Shown here one piece after another: positions 14,788 through 16,342 of a stretch of 16,342 bases of DNA. The DNA is taken from the NCBI GenBank assembly GCA_028293055.1, contig JAQGLD010000397.1, positions 1 through 16,342 on the forward strand, given 5' to 3'. The position numbers and the translations under genes are program-made. Each line of letters opens with the position of its first letter. The first letter of the stretch is position 1. Origin of the DNA: Alphaproteobacteria bacterium (GTDB lineage Bacteria; Pseudomonadota; Alphaproteobacteria; Sphingomonadales; Sphingomonadaceae). Below the pieces are notes generated by a model. That model saw only the letters and a list, made by a program, of their open reading frames with translations. It was not told where the DNA came from and did not search any database.

Positions 14788-16342
14788 GTGCGTTACGTCT
14801 ATGGCCTTGCCGGGGCCTTGCTTCTCGGAGGTGCCGCCGCGACCCTGACCGTTGGACCGGTCGGTGCGCAGACTGCACAGAATGAGCCCGGATCGCTGGC
14901 GTCGAGCGCGCCGCGGCCCGGAGCCCCGATGAGCTTCGCCGACCTCGCCGAGAAGCTTCAGCCGGCGGTGGTCAACATCTCCACCAAACAGAGCGTCCAG
15001 GTCAGCCGGACTCCCCAGCTTCCGCCCGGCTTCGAGGAATTCTTCCGTCAGTTCGGCGCTCCGCTGCCCGACCAGGGCGACGACAAGGGCCCGGTCACCC
15101 AGAAGGGCGGATCGCTCGGCTCCGGCTTCCTCATTTCCGCAGACGGCTATGTCGTCACCAACAACCATGTGATCTCGCCGGCGCGCGACAATGCGACGGT
15201 CGAATCGATCACCGTGACGCTTCCCGATCGTCGCGAGTTCGAAGCCAAGGTCGTCGGCCGCGACACCGTCGCAGATCTCGCTCTGCTCAAGATCAACGGC
15301 AACAATCTGCCCTATGTCCGGTTCGGCGATTCGACCCGCGCCAGGGTCGGCGACTGGGTGGTCGCGATCGGCAATCCGTTCGGCCTCGGCGGAACGGTCA
15401 CCGCCGGAATCGTCTCGGCGCTGCACCGCAATCTCAATTCGGGCGTCTACGACCGCTACATCCAGACCGACGCGTCGATCAACATGGGCAATAGCGGCGG
15501 ACCGATGTTCGACCTCAACGGCAATGTCATCGGTATCAACACCGCTCTGATCTCGCCGACAGGTGGCAATATCGGCCTCGGCTTCGCCATTCCGGCGGAG
15601 CAGGCGCGGCCGGTGATCGACGCCCTGCGTCGCGGCGCCAAGGTCCAGCGCGGCTATATCGGAGTCAGCCTCCAGCCGCTCGACGACGATATCGCCCAGT
15701 CGCTCGGCCTGCCCAAGAATCAGGGCGAGCTGATCCGGGGCGTGACCCCCGCTGGCCCGGCGGCACGCGCCGGCATGGAGCAGGGCGATGTCGTGGTCTC
15801 CGTCGCCGGCCAGCCGGTCACGCCGGACCAGTCGCTTGCCTATCTCGTCGCCAACCAGCCGGTCGGCTCGCGAATCCCTGTCGAGGTGATCCGCAACGGC
15901 CAGCGTCGCAACCTCACCATCCAGATCGGGGAGCGTCCGAGCGAGGAAGAGCTCGCCAAGCTGAACGGCATCGAGGATTCGACTCCGGTCAAGGATCCCG
16001 CGGACGAGCAGCAGTCGACCAGCCAGAAGTCGACCCGGGAGAGTCTCGGCCTCACCGTCCAAACTCTGACGCCCGAGATCGCCCGCTCGCTGAAGCTCAA
16101 CGACGTCAACCTCAAGGGCGTGGTGATCTCCTCGGTCAATTCGAGCAGCGATGCCGCTTCCAAGGGCATCCAGACCGGCGACATCATCCTGTCGATCAAC
16201 CAGCGCGCCACCCGCACGCCGGACGAGGCCGCAGCCGCGGTCTCCGCTGCCAAGACCGCCGGTCGCAAGACCGTTCTGGTGCTGGTCCGCCGGGGCAATT
16301 CGCCCGCGGCCTATTTCGGGGTCGAGCTGACCGGCCAGCATT
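14788..16342 (+). CDS. DegP/DegQ-type periplasmic serine protease, 3'-truncated
   Basis: Do-family (HtrA) serine protease that degrades or refolds damaged proteins in the periplasm. From GTG 14788, 518 complete codons are visible and the frame is still open at the window end. A signal peptide (residues 1-27, ending PVGA before QTAQ) precedes a trypsin-like domain with triad His127 (TNNHV), Asp163 (VADLALL) and Ser236 (GNSGGP). PDZ1 begins near 289 (GYIGVSLQPL) and PDZ2 near 418 (SLGLTVQTL), so it has two PDZ domains as in DegP/DegQ. GTG 14788 is chosen because a perfect AGGAGG (14773-14778) lies nine bases upstream. ATG 14770 is in frame but would make that site coding (MRRFPI) and has no good site of its own. 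It follows hflKC, a common arrangement for envelope quality-control genes. Confidence 0.95.
   Translation, partial: MRYVYGLAGALLLGGAAATLTVGPVGAQTAQNEPGSLASSAPRPGAPMSFADLAEKLQPAVVNISTKQSVQVSRTPQLPPGFEEFFRQFGAPLPDQGDDKGPVTQKGGSLGSGFLISADGYVVTNNHVISPARDNATVESITVTLPDRREFEAKVVGRDTVADLALLKINGNNLPYVRFGDSTRARVGDWVVAIGNPFGLGGTVTAGIVSALHRNLNSGVYDRYIQTDASINMGNSGGPMFDLNGNVIGINTALISPTGGNIGLGFAIPAEQARPVIDALRRGAKVQRGYIGVSLQPLDDDIAQSLGLPKNQGELIRGVTPAGPAARAGMEQGDVVVSVAGQPVTPDQSLAYLVANQPVGSRIPVEVIRNGQRRNLTIQIGERPSEEELAKLNGIEDSTPVKDPADEQQSTSQKSTRESLGLTVQTLTPEIARSLKLNDVNLKGVVISSVNSSSDAASKGIQTGDIILSINQRATRTPDEAAAAVSAAKTAGRKTVLVLVRRGNSPAAYFGVELTGQH

Noticed and set aside
14548..16341. 597-codon minus-strand frame antisense to the Do protease
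   Set aside because: Low-complexity shadow of a GC-rich gene; the plus strand has the full catalytic triad and two PDZ domains.

Overview
The window is GC-rich chromosomal DNA of an alphaproteobacterium, most probably a member of the Sphingomonadales. I infer this from the protein sequences (plant-type glutamate-cysteine ligase, a long HflK with a Gly-rich N-terminus, a two-DTG periplasmic aspartyl protease), the rsmE-gshA and hflK-hflC-degP gene orders, and frequent GTG starts. No tRNA, rRNA, CRISPR array, phage gene or transposase was seen. Most of the window is housekeeping and cell-envelope genes.

Layout. 1-1059 (+): C-terminal part of a DUF885 zinc-peptidase-like protein, cut by the window edge. 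1060-1358: a 299-base non-coding stretch with a REP-like palindrome and, on the minus strand, a candidate small RNA (C-rich anti-Shine-Dalgarno-type loop followed by an intrinsic terminator). 1359-3578 (+): secreted penicillin-acylase-family Ntn hydrolase. 3588-6709 (-): rsmE-gshA-pip, read right to left; pip seems to begin at a CTG codon overlapping the gshA stop as CTGA. 6737-10991 (+): ubiA, pmbA, a CysQ-like phosphatase overlapping pmbA by 8 nt, and an exported two-DTG aspartyl protease. 10988-11094: a palindrome-rich, MITE-like element between convergent genes that supplies the protease stop codon. 11128-12590 (-): mrp/apbC and a small CoA-binding protein. 12708-16342 (+): hflK-hflC (ATGA overlap), then a DegP/DegQ-type protease that runs off the right edge.

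Functional themes. rsmE-gshA-pip combines ribosome methylation, glutathione synthesis and peptide turnover. Mrp (Fe-S carrier) sits beside the cluster for envelope protein quality control (HflKC, which modulates the FtsH protease, and a periplasmic Do-like protease). ubiA provides ubiquinone biosynthesis, and PmbA is one half of the TldD/TldE peptidase.

The least ordinary items are the candidate small RNA at 1187-1268, the CTG start of pip, the palindromic element at 10988-11094, the two-DTG protease, and the degP leader (perfect hairpin, TTCA direct repeat, and an AGGAGG that is itself coding if the upstream ATG is used). I see no clear sign of a wholly new multi-gene system.
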